Shown in pieces: positions 36,838 to 50,300 of a stretch of 64,000 bases of DNA. The notes below the pieces were generated by a model. It saw only the letters and a list, made by a program, of their open reading frames with translations, had not been told where the DNA came from and did not search any database. The translations under genes and the position numbers were made by a program. This stretch comes from Gymnorhina tibicen (lineage: Eukaryota; Chordata; Aves; Passeriformes; Artamidae), in the NCBI GenBank assembly GCA_013399875.1, contig VXAZ01007517.1, forward strand, positions 124,001-188,000, read 5' to 3'. The stretch's first letter is position 1, and each line of letters opens with the position of its first letter.

Positions 36838-36978
36838 GAAATGTTCAAGGCCATGTTGAATGGGGCTTTGAGCAAGCTGCTGTAGTGGAAGGTGCTCCTG
36901 CCCATGGCAAGAGACCTGGAACTGAATGATCTTTAAGGTTCCTCCCAACCCAGACAGTTCTGTGATTCTATGATTCTG
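36838..36978 (+). mobile_element. CR1 LINE fragment, 3' end, well preserved
   Basis: Sense CR1 tail with almost every standard landmark: 'atgttcaaggccatgttgaa', 'tggggctttgagcaagctgc', 'gtggaaggtgctcctgccca', 'tggcaagagacctggaactg', 'aatgatctttaaggttcctc', 'ccaacccagacagttctgtg' and the terminal 'attctatgattctga'. It is the same 3' subfamily type as the antisense copy at about 29913-30093. Confidence 0.97.
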
Positions 36979-39900
36979 AAAGTCTCCCTATGAGTCCCTG
37001 CATGCGAACCCTTTGCAGCGGAAGAGCATTTCTGAAGGAGTGCTGCCTGTCTAAGGGCCCATATGCTCCAGACCTCACCTCAGACGGCATCCATGCATGA
37101 TGGGTAAAGAGGTGAAAAAACCCTACTCTGTAATGAGGAAAGTATTGTTTCAAGCAGTGACCTCACAGCCTGCCATGTGCTCCCCGTGGTATTTCAGTCA
37201 GCTGCACTGACATGCAGGAACCTGCCAGGACACCGACCCCACACCCAGCCCCGGGGTGCTCCGTGTCCTGTAACAGCAGAGCAGAGCTCGAGGATGAGCC
37301 AAACTGAGATTACAAAAGAGACCTGAGGTGCAAAGAAACCCCAAAATACTACAGCAGCATGGCAAATAGCGGCCCAGATCTCCCCCAGCCAAATCACTCA
37401 CTGGGTGTTGATGTGGCCAAAAAGCATCAGAGGCAGCAGCCTGGAAGAGTCCCCCAGCCCAGCTGCTGCAGGGGAGGCTCAGCCTGTCTCAGCATTCCAG
37501 AGCAGGCCTTCTACCAGTGCTGGTGCACAGGGTGAGCTCTCCATGTAGCCAGCTGTGATTGCAACACAATGACTTGCAGTGTATTAAATTAAGCAAGCAG
37601 TTAAATCATTTTGCAAATCAGGTCCTAACATGAGACAAGATGCAAAGACAGTTTAATAGAGGAAGCGAAGGGGGCGGAGGAGAGAGGGAGGAACACTCCA
37701 GACATGCTGTAAAATAAACCAACAGCGCACCCGTCTTGATGGCTACCCATCCGAGTGTTTTTTCAGACATACCCGATAATGGGAGGTAAATGCCAGAAGC
37801 CCAGGGATAGCGAGAGCCACCACAAGCCCACAGGATGACCCATCTCCTGTGTGGTTCACACACATCTGCAGCCTCTGTTCCCCTCAGTGCATGGTGTGCA
37901 GCAATGCCTCGTTGGTTGTAGGGCTCCATGGGTTTTGTGTTGTGCGGGCACGACCCAACCTGAAAGCCCAAGTGTGCAGGGCTGTGTTGATGGCAGAGAC
38001 TGCCAAGGCAAGCCCATGGTGCCTGCAGCTCCCTGCTTACCTTCTTGCTGCCTGCCTGCAAAATTTTCCAGCAGTTCAGCACATCTTTTGTTTTTTATTC
38101 TGCTGACCTTTGTACAAAAAACAACCTCTGTCTTTTGCAGTGAAGAGGTCACTGGCAAAGAGCTGACAGGTATTCACCGGCTCCTGGAGCAGCTTTGGGT
38201 GCTAACAGAGTGCTAAACAGCCTTGGGCGTCCCTTGTGCCTGTGAGTGACTGGCTCCAAGTAATCTTTTTGTGGATGTGTGAGTTTTAGTTCACAGTATC
38301 TCATGTGAGAGATGCCCCAGAGGGGCTGCAGGACATGTGCAACAGCCTTTCACAGACCCTTTTGTTAGGTATTAATGAGTTACCATGACCTTGGCTTCCA
38401 GGTCTCCATTCAATTCACACCAGTTCCTCTCAGGCAGTAATTTGTGCATCTCCACCACTATTAGAACAGCTGGCCACTTCTCTATCACAAATATACACTT
38501 GTTTTTATAACAAAGAGATTGAGCCTACTTCCATCCTAGTACGAACTGAAAAGTACCCACTGTTCTCCTTTTCTCAGTCTTACCTCTGGCCTCTCCACCA
38601 TCATTATATGGCAAGAAGGACCTAGCTTCAGTCCTCTGAAATGTCTTTTGCATCCCAAGAATGTACTTTTCTAATTATGCCCTTCCCCCCAAAAGATTAT
38701 ATTTTTTTTTTCAGTTGTGAGTTAGAGTGACGCCCTGGGACAGATGGGCAGAAACACACTGGGATGGGGCAAGGCTCTTCCTTTCTATAATTTTCATGGG
38801 GCAGAGGACATCTACAGTCCTAGCCTGGCCCCAGACTTAACTGCACAAACAAGGTGGGTGGAGAGCCTGGCTAACACCTGCTGCAACCCTACCATGTTGG
38901 GCAGGTGTTGGAGAGGCCTGGGAGGCCAGACAGCCTCTCCATGATGGAATGGGGTTACAAGATCCCATGTCAAATGAAGCTGTGGCTAATGCAAGCTGTA
39001 TCGGGGGTTGCTGTAATGAAACTGCACTGAGCGCTGAGCTCCTGGTGCCACTGAAGCGCTCTGCCTTCCCCAAACTTCCTGGGAAGCGTTTTGAACTTTA
39101 TTTTTAAAAGTGCAATTAATCACGGAGCAGAGCTTGAAATGAGTCCAAGTGCAATAAAAGCAGCCGAGCAGAGCCTGCTCAGCCCAGTGAGCATTGTTCA
39201 CCACAGCCTGACTTCAGGCATCAGGAAACTTCCAGATGTGTTAACTTTGCCGCTCCTGGCTCCTGCAGGAATCTTAACTGCTTCCATCTGTATGGGGGAA
39301 AGGATTCAGAAAAGCAGCTCTCCCTCTCCCTCTCCCTCTCCTTTTACTTACATTTCTCTGAGCAGCAAGAGTTATTATCCCACAACCTCTGCAATTTCTG
39401 CTGGCTTCACCCTCATTGATTGAACACTGCACCCTGCTAAGGTTCCATTCCTTGCTGCTCCCATCCCTTGGCAGGGAACGTCCTGATGGAGCCCCTCCAT
39501 CGGGCCAGGACAGGCCCCTCCATCTGCTCCTGTTCTGCATGTGGTTTACAATAAGCTACAGGAAGGCATTTTCTCACGCTATTAAGTTTTCACTAGATGT
39601 GGAGGGGGATCAGGAATGCCTCGGATGGCGTAAAAATTCCCTTCTTGGTTTGGTTATTAGGATCTAGCAGCAGCAGCAGGCAAAATTATAGCCTGCATGA
39701 AATCTGAGTCTGCTGCTCTGCCATGGGCGAGGGGTGCACCCCGTCCCCATTCCAGGTACACTCAGAATCTCCTGGGCCAGTCCCAGAGCCTCTGCAGTTC
39801 CTTCTCAGGCCTGCAAACACAGGAATAATTTGTCCCTGTACAAGCTCCCTGTTTATGCCCACAGTCTGAGGGTCAGGCAGCTTTTTGGCTTAAAGGCCCC

Positions 39901-40079
39901 AAAATAGCACTTCCATCTTAGTTGCTGCCCTGGGGAAGTTGTCCTTCACTCAGTCTGTTGTTTTCTTTCCAAGAAAAGGTTGCTTTTTGCTGTCTGTTTA
40001 TCACCTTTTCCTCTTTCCCAAAGACTTTCAAGTAACAACCCCATGCACAAGCTTTGTAGATGCTCCTAATCATCCTACT
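36979..40079. other. Non-coding DNA, no recognised genes
   Basis: No exon or RNA gene is recognised. A (TCTCCC)n run lies at about 39318-39342. Open frames of up to 154 codons (37618-38082 minus) are overlapped by plus-strand frames and contain no recognisable domain. Confidence 0.5.
39318..39342 (+). repeat. (CTCTCC)n simple repeat
   Basis: About four copies of a CTCTCC hexamer between 'aaagcag' and 'ttttactt'. The Ser-Pro run in the plus-strand frame over this stretch is simply the translation of the repeat. Confidence 0.9.
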
Positions 40080-40312
40080 CACATTTAGCACTTATGAAGC
40101 ACTCTGTGCTCTGTGAAGCATCAAAAGTGTCTCCCAAATGTAAATTAATTTATTTTTTTCACTCTCAGAGGATGGAGGTGAGCAGGGCTACACTCCTTTT
40201 GCAGATGAGGAGGCTGATACAGGAGAGGCCCGCGGCTTTGCACAGGGCCACACAAGGGGTGAGTGGCGCACTTAGATCAGAAAGCTCTGGCTCTTAAACT
40301 GTGCTCAAACCA
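40080..40312 (+). mobile_element. MIR-type SINE (ancient amniote)
   Basis: The order of landmarks fits a MIR element in sense orientation: 'tagcacttatgaagcactct' with 'gtgctctgtgaagca' (start of the core region), then 'ttgcagatgaggaggctgat', 'acaggagaggcccgcggctt', 'tgcacagggccacacaaggg', 'gtgagtggcgcac' and 'ctctggctcttaaactgtgc'. These correspond to 'ttacagatgaggaaactgag...cacagagaggttaagt...gcccaaggtcacacagc...agtggcagagc...tgctcttaacc'. MIRs are old (before the amniote split) and sparse in birds, so this copy being readable is of some interest. Assignment is by eye; no database comparison was possible. Confidence 0.72.
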
Positions 40313-43300
40313 CCAAATGTCAGGGCAGAGGAAAATGGGAAGGACTAGGTCCAAACCAGAAGTGAGCAGTGCCCAGGACTATAAATAATTTCATCTGACA
40401 CAGCTTTTGTGAAGCTTGTGTAAAACGCAGAAAAGGCTGCTGTTATCCTGGGGTTTATGACTGTGTTTCTTTCCAAAACCCTGCAGATCACTTAGCCCCC
40501 CAGTACCCAGATGAGTCCTGGAAATGAAAGCCCAGTGAAGGAGTTTGTGACCACAGAGACCTTGTCTGTGGCCAGCGCTTTGGGTGCTATCACAACAAAA
40601 CCAGTAACAAAGCGCAGCTGCTCAAAAGCAAACCTACACGCAAGGCCTTGGAATAGTGGAGCAGTGAGTGAGAAACAAGGAGGAACAGAGGAGAGAGGAA
40701 GGGAGATGCTTGGCAAGAGGAGCTCTGGTAATCCAGGATCCCTGGGGAAAGCTAAAATGCAGCACTGTTTACCTGTCTGGTAGCAGTATAGCTGGATGTG
40801 TTTGCATCCAAATACAGAGTGGAAGTTCTGTGTTCAGAGATGTAACTCTGCCTGCCCCGTGCTCCTGGCTGGGAATAACCCAAATGCTCTGCTGTTCGGA
40901 GAAGGGGGAACGTGACTCAGCATGGAGGAGCTCCAGTCATCCTGCCGGCATGCCAGAGCTGCTGTCCTCAGGCTGTATGTGCCCCAGGGCCACATCTTCT
41001 GAGAGGAGGGATGTTTTCATAGACACTGTGCCAGAGCAGAGGCAGGATGCAGAGACATACAAGTTACTCATCCTGGCTTAAACCCCACAGGATGTCTCAA
41101 GTGACTGAAGTGTAGGCTGAAATAGAGACTTAAACTATCAGTTTGTGGATTTTGGCAATAAGTCACTGTCCGCAGGGAGGGCCAACATGAGATGACCAAG
41201 TAGATAACCCCAAATGACAGCAGAAAAAGCTGCCAGATGGAGTTGTCCATTCCGGAGGGATTTTGGCATCACGAGTGGCAGTCGATGCCCAGGCTCTATT
41301 ATGGCAATATCAGAGCAGAGACATTGTGGTCACAGGGGGAACAATGCCTATTTTTTGCTCATCTGTGCCGGATGGTTTTTTTAGCTGTTTATAAAATTTT
41401 GAAATCAAGAAGTTTCTGTCTTCTCCATTTTTCTGCCAGTGCAGCTTCTGTTTCTGAGAACAGTCCCCAGATGGAGAGCACTGGAAATGAGATGTGAAAT
41501 GAGAATTCAGATTTCACATTAGAATCAGAAATTAGGAAGGACAGTTAGCTCACCCTCTCCACTTTCTATGCAGGACAAATTAATTCCCTCAAATTTTCAA
41601 TGTTTTCAGTGTTATTTGCTTAATCTGATGGAACAGATCTCTTATTAGGAAATTAAAATGTTGTAGCATGATTCATCAGGAAGCAAATAAAATATATTTA
41701 AGAAACTATGTTATATTATGATATGTCTAAACATGTATAATAAAGCAAGGATTTTCATATCCAATTTATACAGAAGATTGGAAGAGATTTATGGGACCAG
41801 ACATTCCAATGCATGTTAATTTTGGGTGTAATAACAGAAATGCAAAGCAAACTGGAAGACAACACCTGTGACAGTTGTGACATAGTGGAAATAATTCAAC
41901 ACCACCCATTAAAGCTGAGCAAAGGGAAAGGAAACTGAGAAGTCAGGAAGATGATACCACAGAAGAAGGGAATGAGCTGTTGGTCCTTCAGAATCAGACA
42001 TGGTTTCTGTCTTTGCCATTTCTTAGCTCATTACCCCTAAAACAGGCTCCAGCTGTAGTGCATTGACTTAGCAGAGTCAGCCATCCTATTTCACAACTAC
42101 CTTCTCATCAAGTCTCACTAAAAATGAAATCAAAACCACTTGTGATAGCTCTGCTAACTGCCAGCAATCTGCTGACTGGATTTGAGAGCCATCACCCTCA
42201 AACACTTTCCCAGTTTTAAGGTTTTCCTCACTTGTTTGCCCTTTTTCTTGGATTCTTTCTATGTTTTCACCTATATATCCAAGAGTATTGCAGACAGCAG
42301 CTCCTCCACAGTTGCACAGACTGCTGTCCCAAGGGGGCTCACTAATATCTGTGTAGAGTAGGCAGGATTATAATGTTTTGAATGCTTTCTAGTGCTGGTT
42401 TTATTTACAGTGCTCCTCGTTTCAAGGATTGCTTGTGATTTTTTGTGACTGATAGTGCTACAGATGTTGCACTGGAGCTGTGATGGCAGCTGGAGCGCAC
42501 AACGTGGGAACTGAAATTCTGTTTAAAGCTTCTGCAGTAACCCAGGAAAATAATATTCATTTGCCTCCCATTCCATTCAAATACGCATGTGCGGACACTG
42601 TGGCCAGATGGCAGCCTGTACAACATTTATTTCTGCAACTCTCTGAGATACTTTACAGAGATTTTCTTTAGGATCCACACTGAATGGTGTTTGCTGTACT
42701 AAACTTGCTCAGCTGGCCTGATTCACTCTGGTCAGATGTGGAAGGGTACGTTTGAAACTTTTTGTCATGGAAAAAAAAGTAAATAAGAAAAGTACATCCT
42801 ATCTTATTGCTGCATTCTGCAAATGTCTGTGCTCTTCACCAGGGTTTATTTTGGCAGACCAGAGTGTGCAGATCTGTGGATCTGCCTGTGGGTGTCATTT
42901 CCAAGCATGTTTGCTGTTGAAATGATCAGCATCTGATCCCTTCCTATACAGATACAGACGTCTGGTTCCCGTGATGTTTTTAGAAGTGGGAGGGAAATAA
43001 AAATGTGACCCAAATATCACAGTGCGTTGTATAAAGGCACTTACGGCCAAGCTTCAGGACCTGTCTCTGCCTACATGGGTTCAAACCAAATGACATGCAT
43101 AAAAAAATCTGGACCTCATTGTCTCTAGGTACTAAAACCACAAGACCTGGGTCCAAACATAGAAAGTCTTTCATTATCTCTGTTCCAGGGGATGGTTCCT
43201 GTGGATTACTGAGCAATTCAGTTGCTCAGGAAACCTGACAAAGTGCTAGAGCCCCACAGCCTGAGGTGCCTGAGCAAAGGGTCCTTCCTCTGCTCGGCCA

Positions 43301-43894
43301 CTCCCTGCTGTGAGATGACAGGCACTGTGCTATTGCCTAAGCTCGTTTTCATTAAGGTCTGTCATCGGTGTGTATTTGTTTGCCCAAACCAGCGGGGTTC
43401 TCAGGCTACACCTAATTCACTCAGGTTGCACCAAGGACTCATGGCATCCTTCTCCAGTAAATGTGAGGGGATGCTGGTGGAGTAGGAGCTCCTTTTGCTT
43501 AGAGACCTTGAGAAACCCAAAGGTAATATAGGCTGACGAGTGCTGAGGATCCAGACAGGAGTTAAAAAGAGAGCTTACTTCCATAACATAGAGCTCTACT
43601 GTTATAGCAAAAAGTAAAAACAGCGACCAAATTAAAAGCTGTGACTAGGACAAAAGTGTTGATTCATGCCAACATCCTCAGGATACATAAATATATATAT
43701 ATACACACATAAGCACACTCTTGAGCCTGCAGGTACCAAAGTTGCATAGATAAATATCCAGATAGTGGTCACATGCATTTTACTTCTGTAGCACTTCCCT
43801 CTCGAGGATCTCAGGGACCTTTGTAGACATCCATGAACAGCTGAAGCAAATAAGTGTTAAACATGCAGCTCCAGTGAGGAAATCCTGATTCTGC
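40313..43894. other. Non-coding DNA, AT-rich in the middle
   Basis: No exon, RNA gene or transposon is recognised. The part at 41500-41830 is strongly AT-rich. An (AT)-rich run lies near 43688-43705. Open frames up to 137 codons (40668-41081) have no recognisable domain. Confidence 0.5.
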
Positions 43895-43966
43895 TCTGAG
43901 CGGGAATGTTGAACCAGATGGTCTCCAGACATCCCTTCCATCTCCAATAGTTCTGTGGAACAGCCT
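43895..43966 (+). mobile_element. CR1 LINE fragment, 3' end
   Basis: Sense CR1 words 'gggaatgttgaaccagatgg', 'tctccagacatcccttccat' and 'ctccaatagttctgtggaac' correspond to 'gttggactagatgatctcca...ggtcccttccaac...attctgtgattc'. Short and decayed; the left limit is uncertain. A second CR1 tail in the same orientation and of another subfamily follows about 350 bp downstream. Confidence 0.78.
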
Positions 43967-44319
43967 AAAACAACATGGGAAATCTGGGTTAGGTTCAGAT
44001 CCCTTGAGTCAGCTTTGAGCCACTGTTGCCTTGTAATTGTAAAGGGATAGAAATGCAGCCAGGCTTCATCACAACAGAGCATTTCTGCTCACAACAGAGC
44101 ATTTCTACCTGGAAATGCCCAGCTACAACAGGAACTTCTGCCCTTCCTTAGCTCAATAATGGGTAAGATCTGGGATGAAAGTTACGTGGCTGAACCTTTC
44201 TCAGGAATAAGTAGTGCTGAGCACACCATTCATCAGACCACTTCTTAGGACTTGGATGGATGGAAGAAGTACTTCCCCTTTAAGAGTGCTAACATAACAG
44301 TTTTATGCTGATCCCATCT
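43967..44319. other. Spacer between two CR1 tails, with a 20-bp duplication
   Basis: No gene is recognised. It holds the tandem duplication at 44069-44106; otherwise I see nothing in it. Confidence 0.5.
44069..44106 (+). repeat. 20-bp tandem duplication
   Basis: The unit 'tcacaacagagcatttctgc' at 44069-44088 is followed immediately by 'tcacaacagagcatttct' at 44089-44106 and then diverges. It lies between two CR1 tails. Identity of the shared 18 bases suggests a recent slippage event. Confidence 0.95.
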
Positions 44320-44398
44320 ACGGCCTTCTAAGGACTTTGGACTCTGATGATCCTTGAGGGTTCCTTTTAATTCAGGATATTGTATGATTCTAAGGCTA
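44320..44398 (+). mobile_element. CR1 LINE fragment, 3' end
   Basis: Sense CR1 tail of the subfamily ending in an 'aactcaggatattctatg' motif: 'ggactttggactctgatgat', 'ccttgagggttccttttaat', 'tcaggatattgtatgattct'. It is the same subfamily type as the fragment near 570-714 and different from the tail about 400 bp upstream, so the two are separate insertions. Confidence 0.85.
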
Positions 44399-47300
44399 GT
44401 AAAACTTCATTTTTTTTCAAAGTCTTAGAAAAATTGTTCTCAGCAAGGCAGTGTTCTTTCTTTGGATGGGTGTTTCCAAGATCTCAGGCCTTGACTTGCT
44501 TCTAGTTGAATCCATGGGAAAAAATTAATGCATTAATTCAATAGGATTCGAGTTAGGTTGGTACATGGAAAATTCCACCATGTAGCTTTTAGTGAATAAT
44601 GACTCCAGTTAATTATAATCAATTTTCTCTTGGTGCCATGGTGTACTTGGGTTAAATGATTGCTACTCGTTACAGTAAGAGTTATAACAGAGGGATGTTC
44701 AGTGCTAGGTCAAGTGACACTGGATCTATTTTTCCTCTGTTCTCCAAATGGCAGTGCACAAATCCCTTGCATACAGGCACAGACAGACATTCATATGCAT
44801 GTAGCCCAAAATTACTTGAGCCCATCACCCTCCAAGCAGCACTGGTCCATGCTGTTGCATGAGATTATCTGATTACGTCTATTGCATGAGATTATTTATG
44901 TTCTCCTTTCTGTCTCCTGTGTTGTCCTTTTTCTGGGCTTCCTCACTGCAGCTTCTTTTCCTTTGCACATTGTATACCTTATTCAGATAAGATATTCAGA
45001 TTTGGATATCTTAGTCAGCTTCCATGGTATTTAGCTCCACAGGACCCTCTGGTGAGGCAAACCGAGCTGCTTGCCTTAGTAGTTTAATTTATCCCTGTCA
45101 TAAAACTTAAGCCTGCCATGGCAGGGGTGTGGGGGGGTAATGGGACAAACCAGTTGGGAAGATGCAGAGTGGGAGAGGCATGTCACTGCTGAGAATATTT
45201 CATTCACCATTCATGGGGAAAAAAGGTCACTGAGAGTAAGCCATAAAGTGGATGAATTGCCCAGGCAAGATATACAGACACCAGAGGTTGTACATTAAGT
45301 ATGACACTTTTTATGAAACTCATTTAATGGGGGGTTCTGTAGATCCTAAATTTTATTTTTCTTCTGACACGGGAAAATTCCCTTAGGCTACCAGCATCAG
45401 CTGTTCTCTGTTATGCTGCCATCTGTTATGTAAAATAACTAGAATTCCTTTTTTTCTCCTTCCCCAGTGGCTTTCCTGTTTTTCAGCTTTGGTCAGTTTT
45501 GTCTTTTTGGCTTTCTTTTATGATGCAAAGTAGCCTTCTACTTGTTAAATAAATAAAATATTGCAAAATAGACTTAAATTATTCATCTTTACATATAAAA
45601 TGCATCAATTTTGTTTACATTAGTCATTTGAGAAACGCACATTGCTTTGCTTCCTAGTTGCTGACTTAATCACAATATACTCCAAAGTGTATGGGGCATT
45701 TATGCTGGAAGTTGAGGCAAGTCCACTCTGGTGATGGTGGTGTACTTCAGATTCAAATCCAGATTCAGACTTTTAAACATTTTTGAAATGCAAATGTTAT
45801 TGAATTAAGGGTTTGGATTTAGAATTTGCATTCATTTCAGATCCAATACACAAATTAGTGGGCCAGGAACTGAATATATGTAACATTTTGCTGCCAGTCC
45901 TTAACAGGGTGCACCATAGATGGCAATGAAGTCTTTGGCCACTTCTTAGGTTGATATGGACTTTGGAAATATGTGAAATATGCTGTAAACCAGACTGCGC
46001 AGTTGTGCTGTTGTCTTGTTTTAACTCTTTTCTTAAAACTATAACTGTTCTTTATTTTTTTCTGGTGACCCTCAGAAATTTTTAGGACAGGCCCTCTGCA
46101 CATCTTCCTGTACAGCCTATACATTCACTGTTTCTCTAAAACTGAAGAAATAATTGCTGTGTATGTAGAAAATTCAAATTCTATCTGACCAAAGGGGTTT
46201 TACAGTAAAATGACTCCTCTGCAGGTTTTCAGATGACTGTAGTAAACCCAGTGTTCAACAGTCTGTACCGTCCTCAGAAGACAGCAGATGTTGTGATGCA
46301 ATGCCTATCCCTCCACCTCCCCTTTCCTCTCGGAGTCTGTGCAGCTCCCTCTGTTCCCTCAGCTGGTGGAAATGATCTTGAAGTCTGCAAACTCTCTGCA
46401 TCACCAATGTTTTTGTGAATGTTTTTACTTTATAAATGTAAGGGACGGTGGAGCTTTTCTGTATGTTAACCTCAATTTTGAGCTAGATTTCCAGGAAGAG
46501 GGAAAATGTGATGGCATGGGACCAGCCACAGGAAATTACTGATCCTCTGCAGTTATAAAAGGGACAAGAAAAAAGGTGTTCACTGCCTGGTGCAAAAGAG
46601 CTCTTCAGTGAACTTTTGTGGGGGAAGTGGGAGGGAAGAGGCTTAGGCTGCTTCTTGGAGCTGATCAAGGAGAAGCAGACAGGGAATGACAGAATCTGCT
46701 TTCACTGGGGACTGTTGTGTCTGCTGGCCTCCAGCAGATGAGCTGCTGGAAATAGCACAGAATTCATACCGTTTATGGATTCCTAAACCATCCAAACTCT
46801 TTTTTTTAGTCTTTCAGATGAAAAGCCACCAAACTCACACAAAACCTGCCTGGTTTTGTGTGTAGGTGCTAACTTACCTGTATTGTGGCTCCACAACCTC
46901 ACCCCTTCCCTGGACAGCTCCCGGTATTTAAGTGATCAGGATGTCCTGCCTAGGAAACATTGCTGTCCTAAGGGCCAGCAGCAGTGGGCTTGTGGGCCCC
47001 TGCTTCCATGAAGGACTAAGAGACAGAGAGGATGGGTCTCATAACACTTCAATTCAGATATGTAAATTTTGTCACTTAGGTCTCAGCTCTTTTGAGCATC
47101 CTTTAAAGTCATTAGAGGTAAAATAGGAAGTTGGAGGAAAATTTTCTTCTTATCTTGCTTTGACATTTCCCTTTGAATGAGAAAAATACCCCCTCAGCAT
47201 TCTCCTTTGATGCCACAGAAGGCAGAGGGAAGCTAAAACCAACTTCTACACTTTGAAATTTAAGTGAAGCTGATTCCACTTGATGTCTGTGCCTGATGTG

Positions 47301-50300
47301 TACCAGGAGGAGCCTGAGAGAGACACAGCAAAGCTGAAAGCTGGCAAGCAGGGAGCTGAGACTGAGCACAGCAGACTTGGAAGTGTCCATGGAGATGGTG
47401 ACCAGATCAGTAGCACCACCATAGACACAACCAAAATTGCTTAAATTTGCTGTCAGATGGCAGCCACAGACAGAACCAAATGCAGCTCCACAGAGATGTT
47501 CACTGTCACTCACTAATGTCCCCTGGAGCAAAGAAGCAGTGTGTTTTAGGGGTTCCTCTGCTGGAGCATCCAGCATGGAGGTGTGCTCACTCTGTGGGAA
47601 TTATACAGACTTCAGTCTTGTAGCAACACATTGGAAGACCGAAGACATTTCCCTCTTGTGTAAGAAATCATGCTTTCTTGGATCGATTGGAGAATTTGGC
47701 AATAAATAATGGCTTTGAACATTATGCCTTTAAGGCTACTGAATATGGGGGGAATGACATATATATAGTTTTTACTCTAGGCAAGCCCTCTAAGAAGGAG
47801 CTACACATTGCATATTTACTGAATTATTTTACAGGAATTGCCTGGTTAGGAAACTACTGGACAGCTGTGATTAGTAAGTTACCCAAGCCATGGGACAGTG
47901 GAGTTTGCTCCATGAGATGTGTCTTTTGGGGGCTTTAAAGGGAGTTTAGAGAGATTTGTGTATTAGGAAATTTGAGCCAGGACACTGAGATGAACCTTTC
48001 TGTTACACAACAGGCACACTGAGCTCTGGTGAGCTGCTGAAACTCCCCAGTCATGACAGCATAGCATGTTCAGTATCACTAACAGAAACAAGGGATTTAT
48101 CAGTGGGGAAAAAAGCCAATAATTCATCCTGTCTGCCACTTTACAATGGTATATACTCAGATTTCTTCCTCTTCCACTGACTTGCAGCCACCTTCAGGGA
48201 TGGGACAAGAGCAGCTGTTCAAACACCACGCAGCAACCCTAAACCATGCAAGGAAGTGGAAAGATTTATCATTACTCTCCATCTCCAAGGAATTCTAGGG
48301 AGATGGTGGAAATTACTTTTCATCCCCAAGTATACCGTGTCTCTTCTGACAAAGGTATGCCAAGGTATCTTTAGTGTCCAAGCACATTTGACTTCTTTGT
48401 TTTGTGCCCTCCAAAGGAAGGCCCCACCATATGACAGAGAAAGCCTCATATAATGGGAATACTGAAATCCACGTGCTCTGAATTTTACTTTTTCCTAATC
48501 TCTCAAAAAATGCAGAGAATGCAAAAGAGTTTGTGTAGAATTCTGGGCAAAACTCCTTATGTTTATGGCCATTTCTGACTCTCCTGTTGACACATTACTT
48601 GATCCCCTTCTCTGCAACCAATTTTTTTGTCTTCCAAAAGGAGGTAGAAGAGGTGTTCCCATGTGATTATTTTCAGGAAAATAGTCCCAACTTGATGATA
48701 CCATAGGAATATTTATCTAATCATGTTCTTCTAGCTGTGTTAAAGAACTATGCTGAGAAGTGCTCTACAAAGGAGATGTACACGATCACACAGGTAACAC
48801 ATCTAGCATTGCACTGGGAAGGATTGCAGTTAATTTAGTTAAATGTCAGACACTGGGCTGGGCTGGCAGGACTTCTCTGCTTTGTTCAGGGTGCAGGAGT
48901 GGCTCCAGAGCCCTCAAAGTGTGAAGAAAATCAGAAACAGGGTAGCTCTTTGCTGTATCTGCATGACCCAGACAGACACGTACTAGTGATACCCATCGTC
49001 CATGTTACACAGGTAAGGTTTTGATCCTTCAGCTGGGCTTTGGATCTCTTACACGGGTTCTCCAACACCAAAGCAGAGCAGCTGAAAGTGAAAAGCTATC
49101 TGAGGCTTCACACATCTTTAATTTTGGACAATGAAGCCTCCCTCTCTGCTTGACAGATCCAGTATTGCTCCTGGCATGGATTTAAGCAGCTGTAATGTCA
49201 AGGATTTACAAAAATTCAAGCAGAGGAGTATAGCCCAGGGCTTCAGTAAGCACAGTTTAAATGGTGTAATTAGGTATTTACTGAGATGTTTCTTGGTGCA
49301 AATTGTATTATCTGTTCTTCAGACTTGCTTACAGCCTTTGTTAGCAGAGGCAAAAGGTACCATCACCTGTTGAAACATTCAACCTACTTTTAATGCTGGG
49401 TTAGTAAAATTCCAGTATTTATTAGCAATGCCATTTTCAGACCTTTACATGGAAACAGGAGCTGTTTATTACAAACCAGGTCCATTGCACCTCACATATT
49501 TTTCAGGTATGGCCTACAGAAATCCAGCCTGGAAGTTCAGAGGAGCAGGGCTGTCCTGGCTGACTGCACATTGCTTTGCTGGAGACTTTTTTCCTCCCTC
49601 AGACTTCATCCCTCCTGTCTATCTGGACTGCAGCCTCTCTCCAGGAGGACTCTCCCTCGCTCATACCAAGTAGTCCCAATGCAGACCGAGGTCTGTGAGC
49701 ATTTCTCTAACATACACATATAAAACATTTTGAGAGGAATAACAGGACATTTGGAAGTGGGAATTACTTGCTTTTCCTTTTTGAGCTCCCTGCAATGGGA
49801 AATACTTACCAATCTACCAGGAGCCAACAGCTCCTGTTGTCCTTTTTTCCCCTCTCACCCCGACCTTGATACAGCTCTAAAATATCAAGATACAGTGTTC
49901 CTACTATTGACGAACCTCACTTCCTGAGAGACAAAATCTGGGTTCTCTCCCTCTGAAAGTGTGACTCACAGCAGGAAAAAACCCTCACAGGAGATCTACT
50001 TTTCCAGAATAATTCCTCTTAATTCTTCTCATTCTTGAGCTCAGGAAATTATATCAGGAAATTATATAGTACAAACAAAACATGGTTTAAAGGGGAAAGG
50101 GCAAGCTTAGATTGAACGAATATCTTTCCTGTTAGGATGCTCACAATGAAAACTGCAAATGTCTGTTAAGGGCTGCCCTTCAGCAAGGGCTGTGCTTTCT
50201 TTCCTGGCCTGAGGACTTTTCTCCTAAAAAGCAGTTTACCGGCTGTCTTACAATAGATGCTGACTGTGAAGAGAGAAGGGAATAGCTGCAGTACAAATGT

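Noticed and set aside
48760..48930. Possible second MIR ('gatcacacaggtaac' and nearby words)
   Set aside because: Only one landmark is convincing; the upstream core and downstream tail words are missing.
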